Source: Nemophila menziesii (taxonomy: Eukaryota > Streptophyta > Magnoliopsida > Boraginales > Hydrophyllaceae). Taken from it: 64,000 bases of DNA. Position numbers and translations under genes: made by a program. Shown piece after piece: positions 34,057-45,245 of this stretch (position 1 is its first letter; every line of letters starts with the position of its first letter). Under the pieces are notes generated by a model. The model searched no databases. It saw nothing but the letters and a program-made list of their open reading frames with translations, and had not been told where the DNA came from. The stretch is taken from contig JARWIR010000007.1 in the NCBI GenBank assembly GCA_029959085.1, positions 43,451,137-43,515,136 on the forward strand, in the 5' to 3' direction.

Positions 34057-34810
34057 ATTATACTTGAACGCCTAAATTAATTTTAAATTACGCTAAGGCT
34101 CCTAAAATAATTAAAAATTATACTTAAGCCCCTAAAAATATTCTAAATTACAGTAAGCCCTTAAAAAAATTAAATTATACTAAAGCCCCTAAAATAATTT
34201 TAAATTACACTAAAGCCCCTAAAAATGTTTTAAATTACACTAAACCATCTAAAATAATTTTAAATTGTTTTAAGCCCCTAATCATATCTTTCATTACACT
34301 AAATCAAGTAATATAATATAAATTAAACAAAGGTCCCTAAAAATATAGTTTTTTTTCAAATAAATAATATAGATTATAATTAAAACTCTAAAATAATTTT
34401 AAATTATGCTAAGGCTCCTAAAATAATTATAAATTACGATAAGGTCCCTAAATTAATCTAAATTACACTAAATTACCTAAAATGATTTTAAATTACACTA
34501 ACACGCCTAAAAATATTGTACAATATACAAAGCCCCTAAAATTATTATTTTAAATTACACTAAAACTCCTAAAAATATTTTAATTTCTTAATAACCATCA
34601 TTTTTATATTAATTACAAAATTAGTCCTAATTTTTATTCTAAATTAGCTAAAACCCAAATATTTTATTTTTTATTCCAAAATAAACTTATTTTACATTTT
34701 AATTACATCATTACTCCTAATTTATATTATAATTACATAAAACCCCTAATTTTATTTTTCTTTACATCAAAACCCATATATTTTATTCAAATTTCACTAA
34801 GCCCCAAAGC
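34057..34810. repeat. degenerate ~32-34-bp tandem repeat
   Basis: About twenty diverged units of the type TTTTAAATTACACTAAAGCC with CCTAAAAATA. The array begins to the left of MULE B (from about 32450) and continues on its right, so the MULE entered it. It may be an intron or internal array of the surrounding CACTA-like relic. Confidence 0.7.
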
Positions 34811-36150
34811 TAAATTAATCACACAATATCATATATCCAAATAAACTAAATACATCAAACACAACTGTAACATTGCACAATAATTTAGAATTAAGAATAT
34901 ATAAGAATTAACAACAAAATTTTAATTTCAAAAAAATACAAATTAAGAATTGCAAATGTGCATTAAACGTGGGATATTAAGCTTGATTCACAAACAAACC
35001 ACGAAAAAAACCACAAAACAAAGCAAAAAAAAATAGGTGTTAATGTTTATTATTTTTAGATTAAAAGATTTCAATCCATAAAATCAGTGTATAAGAAATG
35101 GAATTAGTACCTGACTGATGATGTTATGGCTAAAATGGAAACGCCCTTGCTACACATCTTAGTTTTAATTTTTGGTCGTGTGTTGACATGGCTGAAATGA
35201 AAGTTAACTATGGGATTCAATACAATATATCATTAGCGATGACTCATGTCGTCGCTAATGACCACATTTCTTCGCCAGTAGTAAGGTCAGACCTTATGTA
35301 AGAAGGTGAACCGCCATAAGTTTGGCCTCGGAAATTGAATAGAATTACTGGATACAAAAAATTCCCTCGCAAGTAATTTTTTTTAATTATAAGAAATATA
35401 AAAAAATTAATTAAACTGTCACTGGTGACAGAAACTTTTGTCGCGTTTGATATCTATCTCTCGCAATAAGTTCTTTTGTAAGAACTCGTCGCAATTGCTC
35501 CTTATCTCTCGTGATGAGTTCATACGTCACTAGCGAAGACTAATGACGTTGCTAATGATAATACAGATTTTTTTTCTTTTTTCCTTAAGAAGACTTAATC
35601 TATTTTTTTTTTGTCTAATAACACTTTACTAATATTATAACAATCTAATGTCAAACAACATTATCATTAACATTCCAAAATCATAATCACTCAAAACTAA
35701 TAATATCCCTAAATAATTACAAAAAGATAAAGGCGACTCGCAATGTCTAGTTTGTCTCGTAGCCATATATGCTTATGATATCGCCATCACTATCGATGTG
35801 TATAGTCTCCTTATATAGATCATCCTCGTACTCATCCAACGTGTCATTATGCACTTCATCATCATCTTCTATCAAGGACTCAGTCCAAACAAGACATAAT
35901 CAGTTTCTATCCCGTCACCAGTATTAAAACGTAAACGATAAAAAATACTATTTTTATTCTAGTTAAACTCACGAGGTAAGATCTGAGCTATGATAAGGTT
36001 GGAAAGACCTTCATAAACATTATCAAAAAAGTCGTTACAAGATAAAGAGATTCAAATCATTCCTCTGGAAAGACGAAGAACAAGGATGAAACGGAAAGGA
36101 AAAAAAGCAACACATGTTTATTCATATAAGTAAAATACAATTTACAATAC
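34811..36150. other. CACTA border and unassigned sequence
   Basis: 35230-35570 has GTCGCTAATG-type words. Around 35750-35900 the minus strand reads HNDTLDEYEDDLYKETIHID then SDGDI, an acidic stretch like the C-terminus of CACTA-encoded proteins (low certainty). No intact gene is present. Confidence 0.3.
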
Positions 36151-37200
36151 AAATAAAAGGTACTTCCTATCATCTATTATTAGGTGTTATATCCAAAAAT
36201 ATACATAAGATATATGAAAGAAGCACTCCTCCCTCGCCTTAGATACTGAGTCTAAATGGAGGAGGGCGTGAATTTATTACAACACGCCCCCGAGCATTTC
36301 CAGCGTATACTTTCAAAGAAAAAGAAGATACCTGGCAAAAACTTGCATAGTCGAGTGGGTCGACACACCTAATGGTGGCATCGTTGAGCACCAAAGTCAG
36401 ACAAAATCAAGCAAGGTTGGATGAGGGGCATTCCACATTCTTCTTGTCACCATAGGACGAACTGGGAAGCAACTTCAACTCCGTATCAATACACCCACCC
36501 CTAGAACTGATTGGGATTGTCACTTAGCACAATGAATAAAAGAAGACAACTTGCAACTTTACCCTTCCAAATTCTTAGGTGACAAGGAACAAATACTTTG
36601 CCTCCACGGGATCTCATGAGGAAACCGGAGTTATCTGTTGGCATAACCGTCGTTAACATTACTAGTAGCTCGTTAGATCCGCACGACAGTCCAGAAAGTC
36701 AAGCCTGGCACACACCCATTCCTAACCGAATCCAGCAAAGACCTACCCTCGAGTTCACTAAAGCAGCAAAATATAGTAGCCTTTTATAGAAAGAATACCT
36801 ATAATCTCGAGTTAAGATCTTTGTATCAGAAGAATGGGTTGGGAGTTTAGCATAATAAAACCAAGTAACTCAGGAGTAACTGAAAGGCCAAGAACACCTT
36901 ACCATGATGACTATTATTTCTAGCTTCGAGAAAAATTGATCACATTAGAAAGAGGACACCCGACATACAAATGATAAATCCAAGGATCTCCACCTCCGTT
37001 GGGTGACAGAGTTGAGTAAGAAGGTAGAAATCATCTACTTTGTAAGACTAAAGTAAATTTGTCTCAAAGAAGTATATCTCACGGATGAGAGTCACTTTCT
37101 ATCATTATCCAAGAAGGAGGGAGTGAAAATGAAAAGAAGACTTCACAATATATATAGCTAGAAAAATAACATTTCTGTTTCCCGAGTTAATTTATGGAGG
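36151..37200. other. probable LTR-retrotransposon debris
   Basis: Dense, moderately GC-rich non-coding sequence. It has no supported frame except a 63-codon chance frame at 36598. It leads into the tandem array at 37218 and a promoter-like LTR segment at 38320, so it may be part of one large LTR. Confidence 0.3.
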
Positions 37201-37217
37201 CAGACTTCTCATATTTT

Positions 37218-37740
37218 AAAGAGTTATTTAAAAGACCAACGCAGCCTCGGCAAACCGAGTTATTTGAAAGACGGACGTAGCCTCGACAAACATTGTTATT
37301 TGAAAGACTGGCGTACTATTGACAAACAGAATTATTCGAAAGACCGACGTAGTCGAAAGACTGTTGTAGCCTTGGCAAACAAAGTTATTTGAAAGACCAA
37401 CGTAGCCTCGTTAATAGAGTTATTCGAAAGACCAATATAGCCTTAGCAAATAGATTCATTCAAAAGACTAACTTAGCTTCGATGAAGAAATACTGACGTA
37501 GCTTCGGTAAACAGAGTTATTTGAAAGACAAACGTAGCCTCGGCAAAAAAAATTATTGGAAAAACTGAAGTAGCCTTAGCAAACAGAGTAATTCAACAAG
37601 CCAACGTAGCATTGGTAAACAATGTTATTCAAAAGACTTGCGTAGCCTCAGCAATCAGAGTTGTTCAAAATATCAACCTAGCCTTGTAAAAAAGAGTGGT
37701 TCGAAAGATCAACGTACATTAGCAAACTGAATTATCCCAC
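37218..37740. repeat. 37-39-bp tandem repeat
   Basis: About fourteen imperfect units with the consensus GAGTTATTTGAAAGACCAAC followed by GTAGCCTCGGCAAACA. Divergence is high at the ends and lower in the middle. This is common in LTRs of large plant Gypsy elements, but the element type is not shown by coding sequence. Confidence 0.85.
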
Positions 37741-38460
37741 AAGACTGATGTATGCTTTGAAATCTAGAGAGATAAAAGTATCAGAAGTTTGTTATAGCTT
37801 TGAAAAACTATTGACACCTTCCTAGAGGTGCATGTGGTGCCAGCAGTTCAAAGTAAAAAACTTGTAGGCCTATGTAAACTCGGATACCCGCCTCATCGAT
37901 AAAGACTAACACAGTTCTTGGCTCAATTACATCTGAAGAGATGACCGCATATTGGCTCAAAAGAACAATAGTGATGAATTTCTTTCAACCACATCTTAGA
38001 AAGATATTGATCTTACCAATTCAAGGGGTATTGATAAGTCAAAATATAACACTCATACTCGGTCTCATACAAAGGAATCTCGACACAACTTACAATCCAA
38101 GGAGTTACACCAGGTTGAGGGGTCAATGCGGCGATGCTTGAGGAAGCATGCGGCCAGCTCTCATTTCTAGGTCAATCTCCTGAGGATGAGTTACACGCGC
38201 CAACATCATAAGGCTATATGTCACAATAATAGGATAAACTCGCTATGCCTTATGTTGCGTACCTGACTTATACTTAAACCATGTCCATGCATTCTTTCAC
38301 GCGTCTCTCGACATCTATAAATACCCCCTCATCTAACAGAAACAAGGTCTCTGGTTACTCTCCCTCTCTCTCTCCCCATAAGATTGAATGTGGCCTTTAG
38401 TAAAAAAAAATCCCCATACCCTCCTTATTGAGGATTAAGTTGATCTCCAAGACCCGCTAG
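37741..38460 (+). promoter_or_regulatory. LTR-like promoter region
   Basis: A TATA box context CTATAAATACCCCC at 38320 is followed by a CTCTCTCTCTCCCC leader, as in LTR U3/R junctions of plant retrotransposons. The LTR edges were not located. Confidence 0.35.
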
Positions 38461-39486
38461 GCCAATTATCCTTATTTAAAACTAATATTTACTTTTTTTA
38501 TTGCATAAATTACTATGTAATTAAAAAAAAACCTAAAATTTCTTAACCACTTATTCACTTTAGGTACCGACAGCCTCCGGTCACGCACTGTTTGCAACCA
38601 CATCATCTGGCACTACCTCTTCCTCACCAGCATGTGATAATCCAATCATACTTTTCAATTGGTTTGGATGAAAAGTTATTCGGTCTTCACAAACGATGCC
38701 ACCTAATAGAGCATAAAATATCAATGTCTATAAAATACTTTCCCTGATGCTACTCATCGATGTTTCTTGACTCCTTTCTTGTGAATATCTTGTGACACCG
38801 AGTGAGGTACCCGCAAACGATATTTGGTTAGAATACCCAAGAAGGATATGTTTTCGGTGGCACTCAAGCGCTCAAGTTAGTATGCTAAGAAAAGAAATAC
38901 ACCTTCCTTGATTATAGTCTTTGTAAGGGAGAAAAAAGAAAACCGTGTATTGAAAATAATGCCTATACTAATATAATGGGAATAAATCATATATAAGCCT
39001 ACCTCGTATAGCTACATTTTATATGCAGGTATTCTCATGTCGAGGGGATCACGAGGAGTGGAGTGGTCGCGGTCAATTACGACTTCTAGGTGAATAATTT
39101 AGGGAACAATCATTTATCTCTTCTATATTTGCTTTGATACCCTATCCTATATTCTTAGAGATATTTATTGCGAGTGGTTTCTACTGAAATATATTACCTA
39201 TCGTATATAAGGTTTTCAAAAATCTATGTGTATTTCCGGGATCGAGTATTCGCCTTTGTCGAATTCTTAAGAGTCAAAATGCAATCAAGCCAATGTTAGA
39301 GTTTTTACTCGTATCCATTATCAGGGATGTTCTTGGCCTAACAACTACCCATCTAACGCCCACCAAAGAAATCAACTTGAACGAAACAAATACAATTTTA
39401 GAATTAGAAAAGATTCTAATAATAAAATGGAACTTGACCACCCTAGACCAACTAACTTATCACAAGTACAAGTGATACCGACGTAT
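38461..39486. other. unassigned repeat-like sequence
   Basis: No frame, terminal repeat or RNA gene is recognised. A short word pair (CACTCAAGCGCTCAAG at 38862) suggests LTR-derived sequence. Confidence 0.3.
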
Positions 39487-39495
39487 TAAAAACAA

Positions 39496-39651
39496 GAGTA
39501 ATGTTGGGTATCACCCAAAAATCACCTATGATCAGTTTCTTTTTCTTGACTATTTTTTTTCTATCTCTTGTATGATTGGACCATGCAGAATCCACATCAT
39601 AGGTAATTTTTGGATGATTGTTTTTTTTTCTTTTTATACCCAGCCGTATTC
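39496..39651. mobile_element. MULE-type fold-back MITE, copy 2
   Basis: Starts GAGTAATGTTGGGTATCACC and ends TATACCCAGCCGTATTC. Flanked by perfect 9-bp duplications taaaaacaa (39487-39495 and 39652-39660). The stem is more decayed than in the copies at 30763 and 44660. Confidence 0.82.
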
Positions 39652-39660
39652 TAAAAACAA

Positions 39661-41595
39661 AGAGGATGACCAAGTTAAAACGCACCTCCCTCCAAACGCC
39701 AACCACTTCCACCTGTCACAACTTGTTAACATATGACAAGGAAAATACTTCCATGCAACAATGCGGCGACCGTCATTAAAAACATAGTATTTACTTTATT
39801 ATTTCATGGAATCACGATAAGCCATAAAATGATAAAGTAAATACCTGAAAAAATTTATTATAATTATGAACCTATAAAATGATAAAGTGTACCATATATG
39901 ACAAACATATATATATACATGTATGTAGTTAAGTACCTCTGCAATCATCCTTCGAAATACTGACATTAAAAGGATTTATGAAGCCACGTCATCCGATCAC
40001 TCAAAAAGAAGGCGCACAACAAGCGTTAAATATTGGAAAAGAAACCGACAAGGACCATGTTGAGAAGGCACACCAATGATAAACATTCGTTATCATCAAC
40101 GGACCCAACAACCATATGAAACAATGAAACACATCCAATGACTGATCAAGCAGAGTTTGAACGGGAAACGCCTCTAGGAGAGCAGAGGCCATCAGAGGCG
40201 CCACGGATAACATTAGATCTTTACCTTATAAACAGCTCCAGGGTCCTAACACAGCCAGAGCAGTGCATGACGGGGAAGAGGAGATCCCGCCTGATCAAAA
40301 GAGGTGTTCCGGCATAAAAGGCCATCAGCATCAGACGGGAGAAGTAGAAATCTCAGGGAAGGGGAAAAGGAAATTAAGAGCGATCTAAAAAAAAACAAAG
40401 GGTTGAGAGGTCTCCGACAAGAGCGACGGCCGCTAAAACAAAGCACAGGTATAGTCGGCATTACTACCCACCATCGGTTAAAACCCAAAGCCTCTCAGTC
40501 TCAATAGATGCAAATACATTCGTATCGTTCTTGTCCATTTTCCCAACCAGCAGTCTATCTAATCTCAGGTGAAATTTAGTCTCTCTGTATGAATATACAC
40601 GCCCGAAGGTAAAAACCAGAATATACACATAAAGCACACACGTTCATGTATAGTTTTAAAAATTGTCAGTTGTTTTAATCGGTTTTGGCTAGATCAATTG
40701 CAAAAGGTTACTGCCCCTGCTTGTTTGGTGTTTTTCAGTTATAGCGTCAGTAGTAGATTTTGATGCTTTGTAGCTTCCAAAACCAAAATAAAGAACTATT
40801 TTTATTAGTTGATTGTTGTACTTGTGATTAGAAAACTCCAACAAGTAATTATGCTAGAATAATTCTGTTTGTTTGACTCCAGATGCTTGAGGTAAAGTTT
40901 GAACACTGGTCACGAAGTTTTGAACTCTGAGTAAAGTTTTTTCCTATCTATTAGCAATGATAGTTATTATGCGCACTTAGTTATGAGTAACATTGAAAAG
41001 AAAGAAAAACTCTATTGATTATTGAGGGTAATGTTTTTTGTAGAGTTTTCAACTGAAAGACGATTTTATTGAAAAATGCAGGCCAAGGTTATAATATTTG
41101 AAAATAAGTGCTTGTCTGAAAAGAGGCTATTTATGCAATGCAACCAGACACTGATGATTAAAACTATGTTTCGGAGACTTGAAGCGTGTAAAAATGGTAT
41201 AGATGTCCTGAAGATGTACACCACCGAGGAATGTAGAGGTATGTAGTGCAAGTGTTTTCATACTCGAGTGTAGGTATAAGTGTAGGAAAATGTGTTATGT
41301 ATGATTTCACACGCATTGTGCTCATGACTCAACGACATAGATTAATAGTATACAACCTTGAAAATTTGACACAAATTAAATTGACAATGCTAGTAATTAC
41401 TAATCACCTTTTAAGTTTTAATCGGTTAAATTTACTATTTTGTTACTATGTGCATAGTCTTGAAGAATTGATCTTGCATGGGTAATTTGAAGTACCATTT
41501 AGTTGATTAATTTTCAGATTTTCAGAAAAAATCTATGTTTATCCTGAAGAACTAATACTGGAGTGCATTTTGTTGACGAATGTTACAATTATGTT
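39661..41595. other. repeat debris, no gene
   Basis: 40000-40640 is GC-richer and LTR-like (TTATAAACAGCTCC at 40227). 40640-41595 is AT-rich upstream sequence of the inverted-repeat region. No gene is supported. Confidence 0.35.
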
Positions 41596-41988
41596 AAAAT
41601 TATCCATTTGCAATAATTTGTGCACAGCCGCACGGCTCAATAACCAGTTGGATATCAAGAAAGCTCACATAATTTAAAGCATAAGCAATACTTCTCATTG
41701 CCGTCTTGATCAAAAGATAAGAAAGTGCATGCTAGCAGAATCCACACAAAATATATGTTGTGTTTTAACCACTTTGATAAATATATCCTCTTAAAATGGT
41801 AATATTGTTTGGCAAAAAAGTTTAAATGTAGATAAATTCCCAAGTAATAACTGTCAAGTAAATAATAATTTATGTCACTTTTTATCACCTGCCATTGAAG
41901 CTTTTGTCACCTTTTATTTGAGATAATCTAAGCATAAACATGGAAATGGAAGAAAAAAAAGCACAAAAAGAGGACAACTGTCATCATT
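41596..41988 (+). repeat. inverted repeat arm A, left of DMP
   Basis: The arm begins AAATTATCCATTTGCAATAA and ends GAGGACAACTGTCATCATT. It is the reverse complement of 43581-43970, with moderate divergence and small indels. A partial third copy in the same sense as this arm is at 45869-45985. The two full arms enclose about 1.6 kb that contains the DMP gene and its promoter. Confidence 0.82.
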
Positions 41989-42447
41989 ACTCAAAAAGAT
42001 AAGCAACTCAAATTCTTTAATCCGATATTATTCAAGGTATTATCAATGAACATAAAGTTTTAATACATTTTTATATATTAAATGTGAGTTTTCATTAGTA
42101 ATTTCGTGCTGTTACAAGATAACATACCTATTGCAATAAGAATTAACAAAATTGTAACATTCAATAGGAATTATAACATAAATAAAGAAAAGATTAGTTA
42201 GTAAGGAAAGTAGATTTAATTTAAAGCCGAAAGAGCAAGCGTCTTTCATATACAGATAACAAGATTACTAAGTTTGTCAATAAATAGCAGTCACTCTTAT
42301 GAAAAAAAAGTAAGGCTTGACTAAAGCTTGTTTAACAATTAATTTTGATTAGCTAGCTATAACACTCTTTAGAAAGAAAAGTAATTATTGACTGGGATTG
42401 GTTAAATTTGTCTATACGTCATTATCAATTTAGCTATACCTCAATGT

Positions 42448-42730
42448 GAACCATAATAACTAGATTAACAAAAGTTTGAAATTATTAATTACTCTTTTCC
42501 AAGTCAATTACATGGTATGAAACAATAAATATCTTTGCTTTGAACCATAATAACTAGATTAACAGAAGTTTGAATTTATTAATTATACTCTTTTCCAAGT
42601 CAATTACATGGTAAGAAACAATAAATATCTTGCTTTGAACCATAATAACTAGATTAATGAAAGTTTGAAATTATTAAATACTCTTTTCCAAGTCAATTAC
42701 ATGGTATACAACAATAAATATCTTGCTTTC
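42448..42730 (+). repeat. three ~94-bp tandem repeats in the DMP promoter
   Basis: Copies start at 42448, 42542 and 42637. Each reads GAACCATAATAACTAGATTA then AAGTTTGAA, TACTCTTTTCCAAGTCAATT, ACATGGTA and CAATAAATATCTT. Copies are roughly 90 percent alike. The last copy ends about 95 bp before the start codon of the downstream DMP gene. Confidence 0.9.
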
Positions 42731-42751
42731 GCTACAAGCTAAGATATTTAC

Positions 42752-42759
42752 TATATATA
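42752..42759 (+). promoter_or_regulatory. probable TATA box of the DMP gene at 42826
   Basis: TATATATA lies 67 bp upstream of the start codon, just after the three tandem repeats. Confidence 0.5.
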
Positions 42760-42825
42760 TGTATATTCTATTTCCAAACAGTTCCATCACATAAATTATC
42801 ATTATCAAACTACCTTCTGTCCTGA

Positions 42826-43482
42826 ATGTCGCTGAGAAGAAGATCACCATCTTTCCTCTTCGCCTCAATGATGATGGGGCCCAATCATGTCCCAGACACT
42901 ACTCCAAGGCTGCAACTAAACCCTCCCTCCCTATCACAAAGGGCGATTTCCCAAGTATTGACCAGCACGGCTAATTTAGCCAACACGTTACCAACTGGGA
43001 CCCTTTTGGTTTTCCAGTTCTTAATGCCGATGTTCACACACCATGGCAAGTGTGAATATTTTTCGACGCGCTTCATGACTTCCCTCCTCCTGGTGATCTT
43101 GAGCGTGGCATGCTTTTTGTCTCACTTTACGGACAGCTATAAGTCGTCCGATGGGCAGATTTTTTATGGATTTGCTACTTACACTGGCATGTGGCTATTC
43201 GATCAACGAGCTGCACAAGCATCAAGTCCCATTCCTGATCTTAGCAGGTATAAAATTGGACGAATAGACTGGATTCATGCAATCTTATCAGTTTTCGTGT
43301 TTGGGGCATTCGCTATGCAGGATAAATATGTTATCAGTTGCTTCTTTCCGACGGCTTCTCTTGAGGTTCAAGAATTTTTTGAGTTGATTCCTATAGCAAT
43401 AGGACTTGTAACCAGTGTGTTGTTTATAATCTTTCCATCTAGAAGACATGGAATAGGATATCCTGTTACTGCAGGAAATTAA
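42826..43482 (+). CDS. DMP: DMP family membrane protein (DUF679)
   Basis: An intronless frame of 218 residues. The N-terminus is basic and serine-rich (MSLRRRSPSFLFASMMMGPN) and variable as in other DMPs. The conserved core runs SQRAISQVLTSTANLANTLP, TGTLLVFQFLMPMF (helix 1), LLLVILSVACFL (helix 2), HFTDSYKSSDGQIFYGF, IGRIDWIHAILSVFVFGAFA (helix 3), CFFP, and LIPIAIGLVTSVLFIIFPS with RRHGIGYPVT (helix 4 and tail). Methionines at residues 15-17 are alternative starts. It is a diverged paralogue of the 18613 gene (same motifs, different loops). It lies between inverted arms 41596-41988 and 43581-43970, which is unlike the other copy. The role is inferred from the family only: an endomembrane or plasma-membrane four-helix protein. 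Confidence 0.93.
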   Translation: MSLRRRSPSFLFASMMMGPNHVPDTTPRLQLNPPSLSQRAISQVLTSTANLANTLPTGTLLVFQFLMPMFTHHGKCEYFSTRFMTSLLLVILSVACFLSHFTDSYKSSDGQIFYGFATYTGMWLFDQRAAQASSPIPDLSRYKIGRIDWIHAILSVFVFGAFAMQDKYVISCFFPTASLEVQEFFELIPIAIGLVTSVLFIIFPSRRHGIGYPVTAGN

Positions 43483-43580
43483 TAAATGAAACTAACATTT
43501 AATAAATAAAAATGTATTGTAACATTGTGTTCCATCAATAATATTGTGAATAAATCTGATTAAAGAATTATCTTTATAAA

Positions 43581-43970
43581 TAATGATAGTTGTCCTCTTT
43601 TTGTGCTTTTTTTTTGCCATTTCCATATTTATGATTAGATTATCTCAAATAAAAGGTGACAAAATTTTCAACAGGAAATGATAAAAAGTGACAATTATCA
43701 ATTAATTAACTTATCAGTTATTTCTTGGGCATATATCTACCTTGTAGACTTTTTTGCCAAATAATTCACCATTTAAAGAGGATATATTTATTAAAGTGGT
43801 TAAAATACAACATATATTTTGTGTGGATGACTTCTTTTGCTAGAACGTTTTATCAACAAGGCAATGAGAAGTAATTGCTTATGCTTTATATTATGTGTGC
43901 TTTCTTGATACCCAACTGTTTACAATCGAGCAATAATACTGTGCACAGATTATTGCAAATGGATAATTTT
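43581..43970 (-). repeat. inverted repeat arm A', right of DMP
   Basis: Reverse complement of arm A. It begins AATGATAGTTGTCCTCTTT and ends TTATTGCAAATGGATAATTT. It starts about 100 bp after the DMP stop codon. It also serves as the outer part of the second fold-back that is centred near 44470. Confidence 0.82.
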
Positions 43971-44520
43971 TTGGACAAACAATAGAGGACGAAGTAAATA
44001 TTAAACTTGAAATGAAATAAGTAAATGTAGTTCTCCTTGAGATGATTATCTCTAAAATCTATGATTCTGAAACGCAAAATTAGTTCCCAATGTTTATATA
44101 TTTCTGGAATTTAGCCCTCAATGTTACTGAAGTCTTAGTAAAAGTCATCAATGTTGAAAAAAATGTTTCACCATTAGACCCTTTTGTTAAATATAAGATT
44201 AAAATAGAAAATTAGTTCACATGTTTGATAAAGTATTACTCGTTAGTCCTTAATATTCAATAAATAACCACTAAAGATACACAAATAACAACCAGGCCAA
44301 TTTCTAGCTTTTCCAAGACCCTGGCAAAACCAAAAATATATTACCAATCCACTTTAAATTTGTTTTGGACATAGTTAATCATTATTATGTTTCTAAATTG
44401 TTGATTTTGAAAAAAGCTTCTTTTACCTGTGAAACAATAACCTACTGTGTTCAAGGGGGAATAGGGGCTAGAGTCCCAACCCAATGATTATTGTTTCACA
44501 GGCGAAAGAAGCTTTTCAAA

Positions 44521-44640
44521 ATCAACAATTATAAAGACAATAACGATTAACTATGTCCAAAAAAAAATTTAAAGGGGATTATCAACAATTATAAAGACAA
44601 TAACGATTAACTATGTCCAAAAAAAAATTTAAAGGGGATT
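44521..44640. repeat. exact 60-bp tandem duplication
   Basis: 44521-44580 and 44581-44640 are identical (starting ATCAACAATTATAAAGACAA). The matching left arm of the fold-back (around 44340-44410) has one copy. Homology does not extend past either edge. Confidence 0.97.
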
Positions 44641-44659
44641 GGTAATATATTTTATATAT

Positions 44660-44844
44660 GAGTAATGTTGGGTATCACCCAAAAAGTGATCACCCAAATA
44701 TCACCTTCCTACGTAGTCCAATAAAACTGTTTCTCTTTTCTAGTTACTTTTTTTCTCTCTTTTATATGAAGAAACAGTTTTATTAGACCACATAGAAAGG
44801 TGATATTTGGGTAATCACTTTTTGGGTGATACCCAGCATTACTC
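44660..44844. mobile_element. MULE-type fold-back MITE, copy 3
   Basis: 185 bp, starts GAGTAATGTTGGGTATCACC and ends as its complement. Flanked by perfect 9-bp duplications tttatatat (44651-44659 and 44845-44853). It has the best-preserved stem of the three copies. Confidence 0.9.
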
Positions 44845-45245
44845 TTTATATATATGGGGGCTCTAAATTTAGGTCTTACCATTCTGAAAAGCTAGAAATG
44901 GGCCTGGTTATTTGTGTAATCTTTAGTAATTATTTATTGAATAATAAGGACTAACTGAGTAATACTTTATCAAATATATTGTGAACTAATTTTCTATCCG
45001 AATTTAACAAAAGGGTCTAATGGTGGTGAAACACTTTTTCAACATTGATGACCCTTACTCAAGACTTTATTAACATTGAGGGCTAAACTCGAGAAATATA
45101 TAAACATTGGGAACTAAACATTTAATTTGCCATTTCAGAATCATAGATTTTTAGAGATAATCATCTCAAGGAGAACTACATTTACTAATTTCATTTCAAG
45201 TTTAATATTTTCTCCGTCCACTATTTCTTGTCCAAATAAATTATC

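Larger units (their letters stand above)
29570..35570 (-). mobile_element. CACTA-like transposon relic (composite)
   Basis: Both borders are rich in GTCGCTAGT/TTAGCGACGAC words (29650-29950 and 35240-35560). These are the usual subterminal repeats of plant CACTA elements. The complement of 35265-35284 reads like a CACTA end (TACTACTGGCGAAGAA). Minus-strand fragments between 31040 and 32260 look like decayed transposase-associated exons, for example EKVIPCFKSWHKVPPEMQQQ ending at a clean splice donor near 32030. Exact ends and a 3-bp duplication were not found. A hAT element (30494) and MULE B (32518) have inserted into it. Confidence 0.42.
43971..45245. repeat. second fold-back (arms B and B')
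   Basis: 43971-44447 is the inverted complement of 44490-45240. For example, CTCCTTGAGATGATTATCTC at 44031 pairs with GAGATAATCATCTCAAGGAG at 45155, and GCTTCTTTTACCTGTGAAAC pairs with GTTTCACAGGCGAAAGAAGC around the centre. The loop is about 45 bp and G-rich. The right arm contains a MULE-type MITE (44660-44844) and an exact 60-bp duplication that the left arm lacks. Confidence 0.8.
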
